Shown here: one piece after another, positions 17,647 to 24,985 of the stretch
Numbering within the stretch: the stretch's first letter is position 1
Layout: each line of letters starts with the position of its first letter
Source: Desulfobacteraceae bacterium UBA2174
Lineage (GTDB): Bacteria > Desulfobacterota > Desulfobacteria > Desulfobacterales > UBA2174
DNA: 64,000 bases
Direction of reading: 5' to 3'
Assembly: GCA_002327445.1 (NCBI GenBank)
Contig: DCWA01000034.1
Location: forward strand, 101,483-165,482
Notes under the pieces: model-generated
The model's input: the letters and a program-made list of their open reading frames with translations, nothing else
Told to the model about the DNA's origin: nothing
Databases searched by the model: none
Position numbers and translations under genes: made by a program

Positions 17647-17907
17647 ATGTTCAGCTACGGGAAGAACCGGGCCTGGGCCGAAAACCTCTCCATCATCCTC
17701 CAAATCGGCCTGACCATGGCCGGATGCATCGGGTTTTGCTTCTTTGTCGGATTGAAACTGGACCGCTGGCTGGGGCTGAAGGGAATCGGCGTCACGGTGA
17801 TGACGCTGCTGGGGGTGATCGGCGGCGGCAACGTGGTCTACCGCCAAATCACCGAAGTGCTGTCGCGAGATCGCAAGGATGAAACCGAGGGGCCGCCCGA
17901 GGACTGA
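17647..17907 (+). CDS. Small Fo-operon membrane protein (AtpQ / ATPase gene1-like)
   Basis: Two-helix membrane protein (86 aa from ATG 17647). TTG starts at 17632 or 17638 overlap the previous gene and are alternatives, since the ATG has no strong ribosome-binding site. The form is WAENLSIILQIGLTM, then a glycine/Phe helix, FVGLKLDRWLGLKGIG and a second helix ending GGGNVVYRQI, as in the short first gene of many ATP synthase operons. The housekeeping cluster at 55 kb starts with a homologue (FIGLGLGVWLDRRW), so both Fo loci share one plan. The exact function of this family is not established. Confidence 0.78.
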   Translation: MFSYGKNRAWAENLSIILQIGLTMAGCIGFCFFVGLKLDRWLGLKGIGVTVMTLLGVIGGGNVVYRQITEVLSRDRKDETEGPPED

Positions 17908-17947
17908 AACGCTTCTTCTGCCGGATCTGTTGTCCGCCGGAGACACC

Positions 17948-18328
17948 ATGGGCGATACGTTGCGCGATTTGCAGAAACGTTTTGCGGGCCGGGCCTTGGC
18001 CATCGCCCTGGTGGCGGCTTTCGTGCTGGTGGTGGCCGGTTTCAAGCCGGCGGGGAAAGGTCTGGTGCTCGGCGCCCTTTTCAGCGTCCTGAATTTCGTG
18101 TTGATCGCGGAGCTGATCGGCCGGCGGGGCCCGGGTTTCGGCTGGCGTCTGGGGGGTGTGGCGTTGCGCATGGCCCTGATGGCCGTCCCCTTGGTCGTGG
18201 CCATCAGACAGCCGCAGTTCGGTTTCTGGGGAGTCGTGGCGGGTCTGTTCGCGGTGCCGGCCATGATTTTGTTGGCCCAGGGCACGGGAAGCGGGAAATC
18301 GGCTTCCCGCCGAATTCAGGAGGGATAG
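17948..18328 (+). CDS. atpI: ATP synthase subunit I-like protein
   Basis: Four-helix membrane protein (126 aa). The frame opens at 17879 over the previous gene, but the ATG at 17948 has a GGAGA ribosome-binding site. It resembles AtpI/AtpR-type proteins that assist c-ring assembly or insertion, and it shares order and length with the 128-aa gene at 55375. The C-terminal tail is short and basic (GSGKSASRRIQEG). Confidence 0.75.
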   Translation: MGDTLRDLQKRFAGRALAIALVAAFVLVVAGFKPAGKGLVLGALFSVLNFVLIAELIGRRGPGFGWRLGGVALRMALMAVPLVVAIRQPQFGFWGVVAGLFAVPAMILLAQGTGSGKSASRRIQEG

Positions 18329-18331
18329 CGC

Positions 18332-19006
18332 ATGGGAGAGTTGGGGCGGATTCATCAGTTGCTTGTTCCCGTCGGCGGCCTGCGGCTGGCCATCAACCTG
18401 GAAGTCGTGGTGATGACCTGGATCGTCATCCTGCTGCTCATCCTGTTCGGCCTGGCCACCAGCCGCCGGCGCAGCCTGGTGCCGCGGCCGATCCAGGTCG
18501 TGGGCGAGATCCTGCTGGCCCAGTTTTACGGCCTGACCGAGGACGCCCTGGGCGAGGACCTGGCGAAAAAGTATGCGCCGATGATCACTGCGTTGTTTAT
18601 TTTCCTGCTGTTTTCCAATTGGCTGGGGATCATCCCTCACCTGGAGGAGCCGACCAAGGACCTCAACACCACTTTGTCCTTGGGGCTGATGGGATTCGCC
18701 GTCGCCCACTATGTCGGGATCCGTTCCAAGGGCTTCAAGGCTTACATCAGCGAATATTTTCAGCCGATCTTTTTCATGCTGCCTCTCAACCTTATCGGCG
18801 AAGTCTCCAAGATCGTCTCGATCTCCTTCCGGCTTTTCGGCAACATCATGGGCGGATCGATCATCATCATGGTGGTTTCCTACCTCTGCTGGAATCTGCT
18901 GCTGCCGCCCTTTCTCAACGCCTTTTTCGGTATCTTCGTCGGCACGGTCCAGGCCTTCGTCTTCACCATGCTCACTGTGGTCTACATCGCGGTCCAGGTG
19001 AAATAA
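18332..19006 (+). CDS. atpB: ATP synthase Fo subunit a (orphan Fo operon)
   Basis: Stator channel protein (224 aa) with about five to six helices. The essential channel arginine is Arg167 in VSISFRLFGN, and Gln/aromatic residues of the last helix (GTVQAFVFTML) are kept, so the ion pathway looks intact. The motifs EEPTKDLNTTLSLGL and PLNLIGEVSKIVSISFRL resemble the form found with b/b-prime type synthases. It starts 3 nt after the atpI stop behind AGGAGGG. It differs clearly from the 55.8-kb AtpB, so it is not a recent duplicate. Confidence 0.92.
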   Translation: MGELGRIHQLLVPVGGLRLAINLEVVVMTWIVILLLILFGLATSRRRSLVPRPIQVVGEILLAQFYGLTEDALGEDLAKKYAPMITALFIFLLFSNWLGIIPHLEEPTKDLNTTLSLGLMGFAVAHYVGIRSKGFKAYISEYFQPIFFMLPLNLIGEVSKIVSISFRLFGNIMGGSIIIMVVSYLCWNLLLPPFLNAFFGIFVGTVQAFVFTMLTVVYIAVQVK

Positions 19007-19009
19007 GTT

Positions 19010-19984
19010 ATGGATATGAGCCCTGAAACCATCGTGGCGATGGCTGCTTACAGCGGCGCAGGGATCTGCATCGGGTTCGGCGCCATCGGCGCCGCCGTCG
19101 GCGAAGGCTACACCGCCGCCGAGGCCAATGTCGCCGTGTCGCGCAACACCGAAATTTCCGGCGACATCTTCAAGAACATGCTCGTGGGGCAGGCCGTGGC
19201 CGAATCGGCTTCGATCTTCGCCCTGGTGGTGGCCATCCTGCTGCTGTTCATGGACTTTCACGGCGCCCCGCTCATCAAGGCGGCCGCCCTGACCGGATCC
19301 GGGCTGTGCATGGGGCTGGGGGCACTGGGCTCCGGGATCGGGTCGGGGATTCCCGGGGGCCAGGCATGCTTCGGCATCGCCCGTCAGCCGGCGGCAATGA
19401 ACCGGCTCACCACCAACATGCTCATCGGCTCGGCGGTCTGCCAGACCCCGGCCATCTTTTCCATGGTGGTGGCCCTGCTGCTGCTGTTTCTCGATTTCAG
19501 TGCCATGCCGTTTCAGCCCGGATGGGCGGCGTTGATCGGCGCCGGGCTGAGCACCGGGCTGGCCTCCATCGGTTCGGGCTACGGTGGCGGGACGGTGGCC
19601 GGGGCCAGTTGCGAGGGGGTGGCCCGACAGCCGCTATCCGTGGGACCGGTGACCACCACCATGCTCGTGGGCCAGGCCGTGGCCCAGACGCCGGCAATCT
19701 TCGGGCTGTTGATCAGCTTCATCTTGATTTTTCGCACGGTTCCGGCCACCGAAAGCCTGGCGCCGGCCATGGCCCTGTTTTCCGCCGGGCTGTGCACCGG
19801 CCTGGGGGGGATCGGACCGGGAGTCGGCAACGGCGAGGCGGGTGGCGGAGCGGTGCGCTGGGTGGCGCGCAACTCGGCCATGGCCGCCGACCTGATGCGT
19901 GTCATGCTCGTGGGCCAGGCGGTGAGCCAGTCCACGGCCATCTACGCCATGGTGATCAGCCTGGTGCTGATCTTCGTCATGTAG
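19010..19984 (+). CDS. Four-hairpin Fo subunit c with a single ion site
   Basis: Rotor-ring protein of 324 aa made of four c-type hairpins (about 10-82, 88-162, 170-243 and 250-324, eight helices). Each has the GxGxxG helix 1 and the NML(V/I)G-type helix 2. Hairpin 1 keeps Glu32 in helix 1 (VGEG) and the ion ligand Glu65 with Ser66 (AVAES). The same positions are Ser112/Gln145, Gly193/Gln226 and Asn274/Gln307 in hairpins 2-4. Only one of four hairpins can therefore carry a Glu-based site. It resembles fused, partly inactive c subunits of V-type rotors and the two-hairpin c1 of Acetobacterium woodii, but is longer. It sits beside a normal c gene. Confidence 0.92.
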   Translation: MDMSPETIVAMAAYSGAGICIGFGAIGAAVGEGYTAAEANVAVSRNTEISGDIFKNMLVGQAVAESASIFALVVAILLLFMDFHGAPLIKAAALTGSGLCMGLGALGSGIGSGIPGGQACFGIARQPAAMNRLTTNMLIGSAVCQTPAIFSMVVALLLLFLDFSAMPFQPGWAALIGAGLSTGLASIGSGYGGGTVAGASCEGVARQPLSVGPVTTTMLVGQAVAQTPAIFGLLISFILIFRTVPATESLAPAMALFSAGLCTGLGGIGPGVGNGEAGGGAVRWVARNSAMAADLMRVMLVGQAVSQSTAIYAMVISLVLIFVM

Positions 19985-20033
19985 GCGGATCGGAAACACA
20001 ACAAGTCGTTCAAACCGTATCGAGGAGGAAGAC

Positions 20034-20282
20034 ATGGCCATCGAAGGTGCGGATCTGGTGAAGGCCGCCGCTTATCTGGGGGCGGGAATTGCAATGGGAC
20101 TGGGGGCCATCGGACCCGGCGTCGGCGAAGGCATCACCGCGGCCAAGGCCTGCGAGGCCATCGGCCACAACCCCAACGAGGCCGGGCTGCTCACCCGGAC
20201 CATGCTCGTGGGGCAGGCCGTGGCGGAATCCACCGGGATCTATTCACTGGTCATCGCCTTGCTGCTGCTGTTCGTCGTGTAA
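20034..20282 (+). CDS. atpE: Fo subunit c, Na+-type, single hairpin (orphan Fo operon)
   Basis: Standard-length c subunit (82 aa) behind GAGGAGG. Residues Val63, Glu65, Ser66, Thr67 and Tyr70 match the Na+-ligand set described for Ilyobacter tartaricus c, and position 32 is Glu (VGEG) instead of Gln. A helix-1 glutamate combined with a helix-2 ES motif is reported for N-type ATPases. Na+ specificity is an inference from these residues, since double-carboxylate rings may also carry protons. It probably mixes with the four-hairpin protein encoded just upstream. Confidence 0.92.
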   Translation: MAIEGADLVKAAAYLGAGIAMGLGAIGPGVGEGITAAKACEAIGHNPNEAGLLTRTMLVGQAVAESTGIYSLVIALLLLFVV

Positions 20283-20304
20283 CCCATCCGAGAGGGTGAC
20301 GCAG

Positions 20305-20760
20305 ATGGAAATCGTTTCCACCATCGCGATGATCAGCATCAACGCGACCCTGGTTGTCCAGCTCTTGTCATTTCTCTTGTTTCTGCTGATCATCAACCGG
20401 ATCATGTTCCGCCCGCTGCGCAACACGATGCGTGAGCGCGATTTTTTCATCGAGAACCTCACCCGCGAAATCGACGGCGCCAACCGCGAGTACGATCAGG
20501 TCCTGGCGGATTTGGATCAGCAGGAGCAGCAGGTACGTCAGGCCGCCAACGAGTTGCGCCGCCAACGGCGGGACGAGGGGGCCGGCGAGGCCCGGGCGAT
20601 CGTGGATGAGGCCGTCGGGTACATCGGCGCCCTGAACCTCCAGGCCCGCGAGGATGTGGACCGCCAGATGGCCGAGGCCCGCAAGGCCCTTACGATGGAA
20701 GCCGAAGGGGTGGCGGTGGCCTTGATGGAAAAAATCCTGAAACGAAGGATCGGATCATGA
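20305..20760 (+). CDS. atpF: Fo stalk subunit b/b-prime (orphan Fo operon)
   Basis: Membrane-anchored stalk protein (151 aa). The start ATG at 20305 replaces a longer frame that overlaps the c gene. One N-terminal helix (about 10-32, VVQLLSFLLFLLIINRIMF) is followed by RPLRNTMRERD and a long charged coiled coil (45-145). It lacks the delta-binding F1 partner genes nearby. The stop overlaps the next ATG (ATGA), indicating coupled synthesis of a heterodimeric stalk. Confidence 0.88.
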   Translation: MEIVSTIAMISINATLVVQLLSFLLFLLIINRIMFRPLRNTMRERDFFIENLTREIDGANREYDQVLADLDQQEQQVRQAANELRRQRRDEGAGEARAIVDEAVGYIGALNLQAREDVDRQMAEARKALTMEAEGVAVALMEKILKRRIGS

Positions 20761-21359
20761 AGACTGCCCCGGGTCGCTCGCGGCGGATGGCGCTGCTTGT
20801 GATAGTGGTGGTCGGCGCAGTGGCGTTGACGGCATCCTGGGTCGCGCCGGTCCAGGCCGCCGAGGAGGCCGCAAGCTGGCGTGCGACCTATGACCTGGTG
20901 ATGCGCTGGCTCAATTTCGCTATCCTCGTCGGCGTGATCGTCTACTTTGGCCGCCGCCCGGTGGCCAACCTGCTGGCCGGCCAGGTCGAGCGCCATGCCA
21001 GCCGTATCCGGCTTCTGGAGCAGCAGAGAGACGATGCACTCCAACGCCTTGCCGAGGCCAAACGGATCTACGCCCAAGGGCAGGCCCGTTTCGGCGACCT
21101 TCACGAGCGCATCGTGGCGATGGGCGAACAACAGCGCGAGGAACTGATCGCCGATGCCCGGCAACAGGCTGAGCTGAAAATCGCCGGTGCCCGGCGTCGC
21201 ATCGACAGCGCGCTCCGCGACGCCAGGGCCCGCCTGCGCGACGAGATGGTGGACCTGGCCGTGGAAAAGGCGCTGCAAAGATTGCCGACCTTGGTCACAA
21301 CCGGCGACAACGAGACTTTTTCCGTGAATTTCATCGACGCCATCGACCGGGTGGGATGA
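20757..21359 (+). CDS. atpF: Fo stalk subunit b (orphan Fo operon)
   Basis: Second stalk protein (200 aa). A basic start and hydrophobic segment (about 10-35, ending VQAAEEAA) look like a signal peptide. A second membrane helix (50-65, LNFAILVGVIVYFGRRPV) comes before a long coiled coil rich in Gln/Glu/Arg. Such N-terminally extended b subunits occur in Desulfobacterota synthases. It is the last gene of the Fo operon. No delta, alpha, gamma, beta or epsilon gene follows, because the next gene is a kinase-like protein 175 nt downstream. Confidence 0.87.
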   Translation: MKTAPGRSRRMALLVIVVVGAVALTASWVAPVQAAEEAASWRATYDLVMRWLNFAILVGVIVYFGRRPVANLLAGQVERHASRIRLLEQQRDDALQRLAEAKRIYAQGQARFGDLHERIVAMGEQQREELIADARQQAELKIAGARRRIDSALRDARARLRDEMVDLAVEKALQRLPTLVTTGDNETFSVNFIDAIDRVG

Positions 21360-21435
21360 TCCCTGGCGGGGACTGAAACAGCCGGTGGTTCTTCGTGACA
21401 ATGACTTCTTGCGGCCACACCGATCCCACTGTGAA

Positions 21436-21459
21436 GCGCCCGGTTGCAAAGCCGGGCGT
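21436..21459 (+). other. GC-rich hairpin after the orphan Fo operon
   Basis: A 7-bp stem CGCCCGG (21437-21443) pairs with CCGGGCG (21452-21458) around an 8-nt loop. No T-run follows, so intrinsic termination is doubtful. It may be an mRNA-stabilising or processing hairpin between the Fo genes and the next kinase-like gene. Confidence 0.35.
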
Positions 21460-21534
21460 CCGGCGTTACAGGGCGAGGCGCCATCTGCGAACGTGACATT
21501 TTGAACCCATGAAACCCCGTGGAGGGAGAGCCGG

Positions 21535-22242
21535 ATGAACGAGGAAAAGATTCAGCCCGAGCAGTTTCTCAAGGATCAGCTCGAAAAATGGCGTCAGCGG
21601 GCCGCCCAGGCCGATAAAACGGCGCCGACTTTTGAAGCGGCCATCACCCTGAGCATGGAACCGGGCAGCGGCGGCCGCATCATCGCCGAAAAGATCGCCG
21701 GCCGTCTCGGGTTCGATCTGTTTCACCGGGAGATCATCAAGGCCATCGCCCAAAGCAGCCGCATGTTTGATTGGGTGATCGACACGGTGGAAAAAGAGCG
21801 TCTCGGCGGGGTGGAGGATTTTTTGTCATCACTGATCCGCAAGAAGTATTTCCACCCGGGATCCTACCAGCATCACCTGTTCAAAGTGATCGGCACCATC
21901 GCCCGCCACGGGCGGGTGGTGATCGTCGGGCGGGGGGCCAACTTCATCCTGCCGCCCGCCGAGCGCCTGGCGGTGCGCATCATCGCGCCGCTGGAGACGC
22001 GAATCCGCAACGTGGCCAGGGAGTATGGGTGCACGCTGGAGGTGGCCGAAAAAAGGGTCCGCCAGCGCCAGGCCCGCCGGCGCGATTTTGTCCGGCGGGC
22101 ATTCCACCAGGATATCGACAAGCCCCATCACTACGACCTGGTACTCAATACCGGGCAAATCTCCCTGGATACGGCCGCCGAGGCTATTCTGGCCGTCTAC
22201 GCCCACCACGACAAGGTCCGCGCGCCCCGTCCGGCTTCCTGA
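21535..22242 (+). CDS. Cytidylate kinase-like family protein
   Basis: Second family member (235 aa), with an N-terminal helical extension of about 35 residues (QFLKDQLEKWRQRAAQ). The core begins AITLSMEPGSGGRIIAEKIAGRLG, again with Arg where a Walker lysine would be. It continues with VVIVGRGANFILP and the lid-like region EKRVRQRQARRRDFVRRAF, and ends YDLVLNTGQISLDTA. With the gene at 17003 it brackets the Fo operon. The function of this subfamily is not known to me. Nucleotide binding is likely, and CMP phosphorylation is unproven. Confidence 0.78.
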   Translation: MNEEKIQPEQFLKDQLEKWRQRAAQADKTAPTFEAAITLSMEPGSGGRIIAEKIAGRLGFDLFHREIIKAIAQSSRMFDWVIDTVEKERLGGVEDFLSSLIRKKYFHPGSYQHHLFKVIGTIARHGRVVIVGRGANFILPPAERLAVRIIAPLETRIRNVAREYGCTLEVAEKRVRQRQARRRDFVRRAFHQDIDKPHHYDLVLNTGQISLDTAAEAILAVYAHHDKVRAPRPAS

Positions 22243-22257
22243 GACCTGCCTGTCGTT

Positions 22258-22758
22258 TCAGCACTTCTCCATCAGGCTGGTCATGTCCGGGTGCTGGCGG
22301 ATGATGCGCACGAACTGTTCGGTGCGGTGGGCCAGACGCTGCTTGATGACCCGGTTGAGCCGCTGGTGCACCAGAAAGCCCATCGTGTGGTCGTTTTCCA
22401 GCAGGTCGAGGAATTTTTCGCCGTTGATGGCGCAGACATCGCTCGGCTCCACGCAGATGGCATCCGAGGTGTAGGAGTGGTAGGGCTCCAGGTCGCGCAC
22501 CAGCATGGCCGACCAGCCGAAGGAGTAGCCCGGCTTGATGGCGTCCATGCACACGGTGATCGTGTCCGTGAGGCGCTGCTCCAACAGCACCTTGCCGCGT
22601 TGAAGGATGAAGAAGTTTTCCGCCTTGTCGCCCTCGTGCACCACGTACTGGCGCTCCTCGTAATGGCGTTTTTCCACCAGCGGAATGATCTTGTCCAACT
22701 GGGCGTCGGACATCCTTCCCAAAATCACCATCCGTCGCAGTTCTTCCCGGGTGATCAT
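22258..22758 (-). CDS. Cyclic nucleotide-binding domain protein without DNA-binding domain
   Basis: 166-aa protein with one CRP/cNMP beta-roll (about 30-140: YVVHEGDKAENFFILQRGKVLL, ending near the INGEKFLDLLE segment) and helical ends. No helix-turn-helix follows, so it is not a CRP-type regulator by itself. The phosphate-binding cassette is poorly conserved around FGWSAMLVRD. It is encoded on the minus strand at the downstream end of the Mrp operon, 47 nt after the last antiporter gene, and converges on the kinase-like gene. Confidence 0.82.
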   Translation of the reverse strand: MITREELRRMVILGRMSDAQLDKIIPLVEKRHYEERQYVVHEGDKAENFFILQRGKVLLEQRLTDTITVCMDAIKPGYSFGWSAMLVRDLEPYHSYTSDAICVEPSDVCAINGEKFLDLLENDHTMGFLVHQRLNRVIKQRLAHRTEQFVRIIRQHPDMTSLMEKC

Positions 22759-22804
22759 GTGCTGTCTCCTTGGGTTGCGGTGGTCCTGGCGCCGTTCTTC
22801 GGCA

Positions 22805-24556
22805 TCAGGCGATCAGGTAAATCAACACCATGAACAAGGCGGCAACCGCCGCGTGCACGCCCAGCCCGACGGTGCCGGTGTCGAAGGCGCGCTTGACAGA
22901 CCGCGGCCCGCCGAAGAGGCGCACCGCGGCCGCCGCTATGCGGGCCGGACCCTCGGCGGCGAAGCGGGCCGCTGCGCGTGCCGTGGCCTGCGCCAGAAAC
23001 CGGTCGCACCAGCGGTTCAGCCCGTTGAGGCCCCGGTCCACGATGCGGTAGAACCCGGCGCCGCCCTTGCGGTAAAACCAATCCGCATCCAGGTTGATGG
23101 CCCGCACTTCCGACGGATAATACCCCGATTTGAGCAGCAGATAAAAGGCGAAAATGGCGAACAGGAGCAGTTGGAGCTGGCCGACCACGTGGCTGCCGGT
23201 GTAGGGGACGTAATCCACCGGGTAGGGGAGCAGGGCGTAGAGGGGCTGCGGGTAAACCCCGATGAAGATGCAGCCGAAGGCCGCCATTCCCATGGCGATG
23301 AGCATGTTCAGCGGCGGCTCCTCGGCCTTCAGCCCGGCATCGTGGCCGAAGAAGGTGAAGAAGGGGACCTTGATGCCGGCATGGGCGATGACGCCGGCCG
23401 AGGCAAACTGGAGCATGAGCCAGATGGCGCCCAAGTGATTGATGCCGGCGGCGCTGATGATCATCGACTTGCTCACGAATCCGGAAAACAGCGGAAAGGC
23501 CGAGATCGAGGCCGCCCCGACGACGCACAGGGCGCAGGTGATCGGCATGGTGCGGTGCAGCCCGCCGATGTCGGTGCAGGTGATCTTGCCGGTGACATGC
23601 AGCACGGCCCCGGCGCTCATAAAGAGCAGGGATTTGTACAGGATGTGGCAGAAGGCGTGGCTCACCGCGCCGTTGAGGGCCAGTTCGGTGCCGATGCCGA
23701 TGCCGCAAAGCATGAATCCCACCTGGTTCATCAGGCTGTAGGAGAGCACCCGGCGGATGTCGTTTTCCACCTCGGCGTAAAACACCGGCAGGATGGTCAT
23801 GATGGCGCCGAGCCAGATCAGCGCCTCGGTGCCGGCGAAAGTGCGCGCCATGACGTAGACGGCGCTCTTGGTGGTGAAGGCGCTGAGGAAAACCGCCCCG
23901 GCCACGGTGGCTTCCGGGTAGGCATCCTGGAGCCAGGCGTGAAGCGGCGGGACAGCGGCGTTGACGGCGACGCCCAGAAAGATCAACGCCGCCGGGAGAC
24001 TGTCGAGGCGCAGACGACCGACGGCCGGATCGGCCCCGGCCTCGAGCAGCAGGACGATTCCGGCCAGCAGGGCCAGGCCCCCGCAGACATGCACCAGGAT
24101 GTAGCGCACCGCTGCCCGCCGGCTGCGGCGGGTGCGGCGGGCCAGGATCAGGAAGGTCGAGGCCACCGCCATCACTTCCCAGAACAGGTAGAGCGAGAGC
24201 CAGTCGCCGGCCAGGGTTACCCCCAGGGCGCCGCCCGCATAGACCAGGCCGGCCACATGCTGCACGTTGTCGTCCACCTTCAGGGCGTAGACGACGCCGA
24301 TGAAGGCCATGATGCTGAAGATGATTCCGAAGACCCGGCTCAGGGCGTCGATCCGGCCCAGGACGAGGGGGTGGTCCAGCAGCGGATAGACCCAATGATC
24401 GCCGGCCGGCATCCGCAGGAAAAGGATCAGGGCCAGCAGGGGCAGGGCCAGGCGCCAGACCTGATGCACCCGGCCATGGAACAAGGGCAACAGCAGGGCG
24501 CCGAAGATCAGCAGCAGCGACGGGGCGATGGCGTCGGGAAACAAGAGTGGTTGCAT
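22805..24556 (-). CDS. Mrp/NuoL-family antiporter subunit (third MrpD-like)
   Basis: Large membrane protein (583 aa, about 14 helices plus an extended C-terminus). The ATG at 24556 is preferred over a TTG at 24565. It belongs to the NuoL/M/N-MrpA/D family. Glu127 (LFWEVM) and Lys230 (FTTKSAVYV) match conserved ion-path residues. The helix-7 lysine that precedes PLHxWL in paralogues is Asn199 here (VAVNAAVPPLHAWL). The C-terminal 100 residues (DRGLNGLNRWCDRFLA) resemble the tail of MrpA/NuoL-like proteins. It is the last antiporter gene of the operon. Confidence 0.85.
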   Translation of the reverse strand: MQPLLFPDAIAPSLLLIFGALLLPLFHGRVHQVWRLALPLLALILFLRMPAGDHWVYPLLDHPLVLGRIDALSRVFGIIFSIMAFIGVVYALKVDDNVQHVAGLVYAGGALGVTLAGDWLSLYLFWEVMAVASTFLILARRTRRSRRAAVRYILVHVCGGLALLAGIVLLLEAGADPAVGRLRLDSLPAALIFLGVAVNAAVPPLHAWLQDAYPEATVAGAVFLSAFTTKSAVYVMARTFAGTEALIWLGAIMTILPVFYAEVENDIRRVLSYSLMNQVGFMLCGIGIGTELALNGAVSHAFCHILYKSLLFMSAGAVLHVTGKITCTDIGGLHRTMPITCALCVVGAASISAFPLFSGFVSKSMIISAAGINHLGAIWLMLQFASAGVIAHAGIKVPFFTFFGHDAGLKAEEPPLNMLIAMGMAAFGCIFIGVYPQPLYALLPYPVDYVPYTGSHVVGQLQLLLFAIFAFYLLLKSGYYPSEVRAINLDADWFYRKGGAGFYRIVDRGLNGLNRWCDRFLAQATARAAARFAAEGPARIAAAAVRLFGGPRSVKRAFDTGTVGLGVHAAVAALFMVLIYLIA

Positions 24557-24601
24557 CGGTGACAAGGTTCCTGTGGTTGGATGGCAGCCGATCCTCGGGC
24601 T

Positions 24602-24859
24602 TCAGCCGTCGTTGTCCGTTTCGTAGTAGGTTTCCCGGCGCCCCAGAACCCGGCGCAGGGCCTTGGCGGTGAAGATGACCGCCACGCAGGCCACGAATCC
24701 GAAGGCGGCCGAGAAAAAGGGCATCTCTTCCCAGGCGAAATGGGCATGGGCGTGGATGAACCATTCGGCGACCAGCAGCAGGGCCAGGGCGGCGAAGAAG
24801 CCAAGGGTCAGGCGACGGATGTTGCCGGGGTTGTCAAAGAAGACGACGGGTTTTTTCAT
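24602..24859 (-). CDS. Small two-helix membrane protein of the Mrp operon
   Basis: 85 aa: a short N-terminus (MKKPVVFFDNPGNIRRL), helix 1 (about 17-35), a His-rich loop (FIHAHAHFAWEEMPFF), helix 2 (about 45-65) and a charged tail. Not recognised as a named Mrp subunit. It lies between two MrpD-like genes, and its ATG overlaps the stop of a 42-codon gene (ATGA). It is probably an accessory subunit of the antiporter. Confidence 0.75.
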   Translation of the reverse strand: MKKPVVFFDNPGNIRRLTLGFFAALALLLVAEWFIHAHAHFAWEEMPFFSAAFGFVACVAVIFTAKALRRVLGRRETYYETDNDG

Positions 24860-24984
24860 CGGATTCCCACCCGGAGGAAAACAAAGGCCAGATAGGCGCA
24901 GGCCGCGGCCAGGATCAGGTGAAAGGCCCGGCGATAACCGGGCACCGGTTCGTAGCGGATTTCGTCGGGGTCACGGGCCGTCAT
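24856..24984 (-). CDS. 42-aa single-helix membrane protein
   Basis: Short frame: ATG at 24984 one base after the upstream stop, GGAGGA ribosome-binding site inside that gene, and stop overlapping the next ATG. The protein is MTARDPDEIRYEPVPGYRRA followed by one hydrophobic helix (FHLILAAACAYLAFVFL) and RVGIR. The tight coupling on both sides and the good ribosome-binding site argue that it is real. Function unknown, possibly a small subunit of the Mrp complex. Confidence 0.7.
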   Translation of the reverse strand: MTARDPDEIRYEPVPGYRRAFHLILAAACAYLAFVFLRVGIR

Positions 24985-24985
24985 C

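Noticed and set aside
19010..19984. Four-hairpin c gene as an assembly or duplication artefact
   Set aside because: The repeats differ at most positions in protein and DNA and in their inter-hairpin loops; an artefact would be near identical.
21436..21459. Intrinsic terminator for the Fo operon
   Set aside because: The stem is good, but no T-run follows; listed only as a hairpin.
22258..22758. CRP/FNR transcription regulator
   Set aside because: Only the cNMP-binding domain is present; the C-terminus is helical without a helix-turn-helix.
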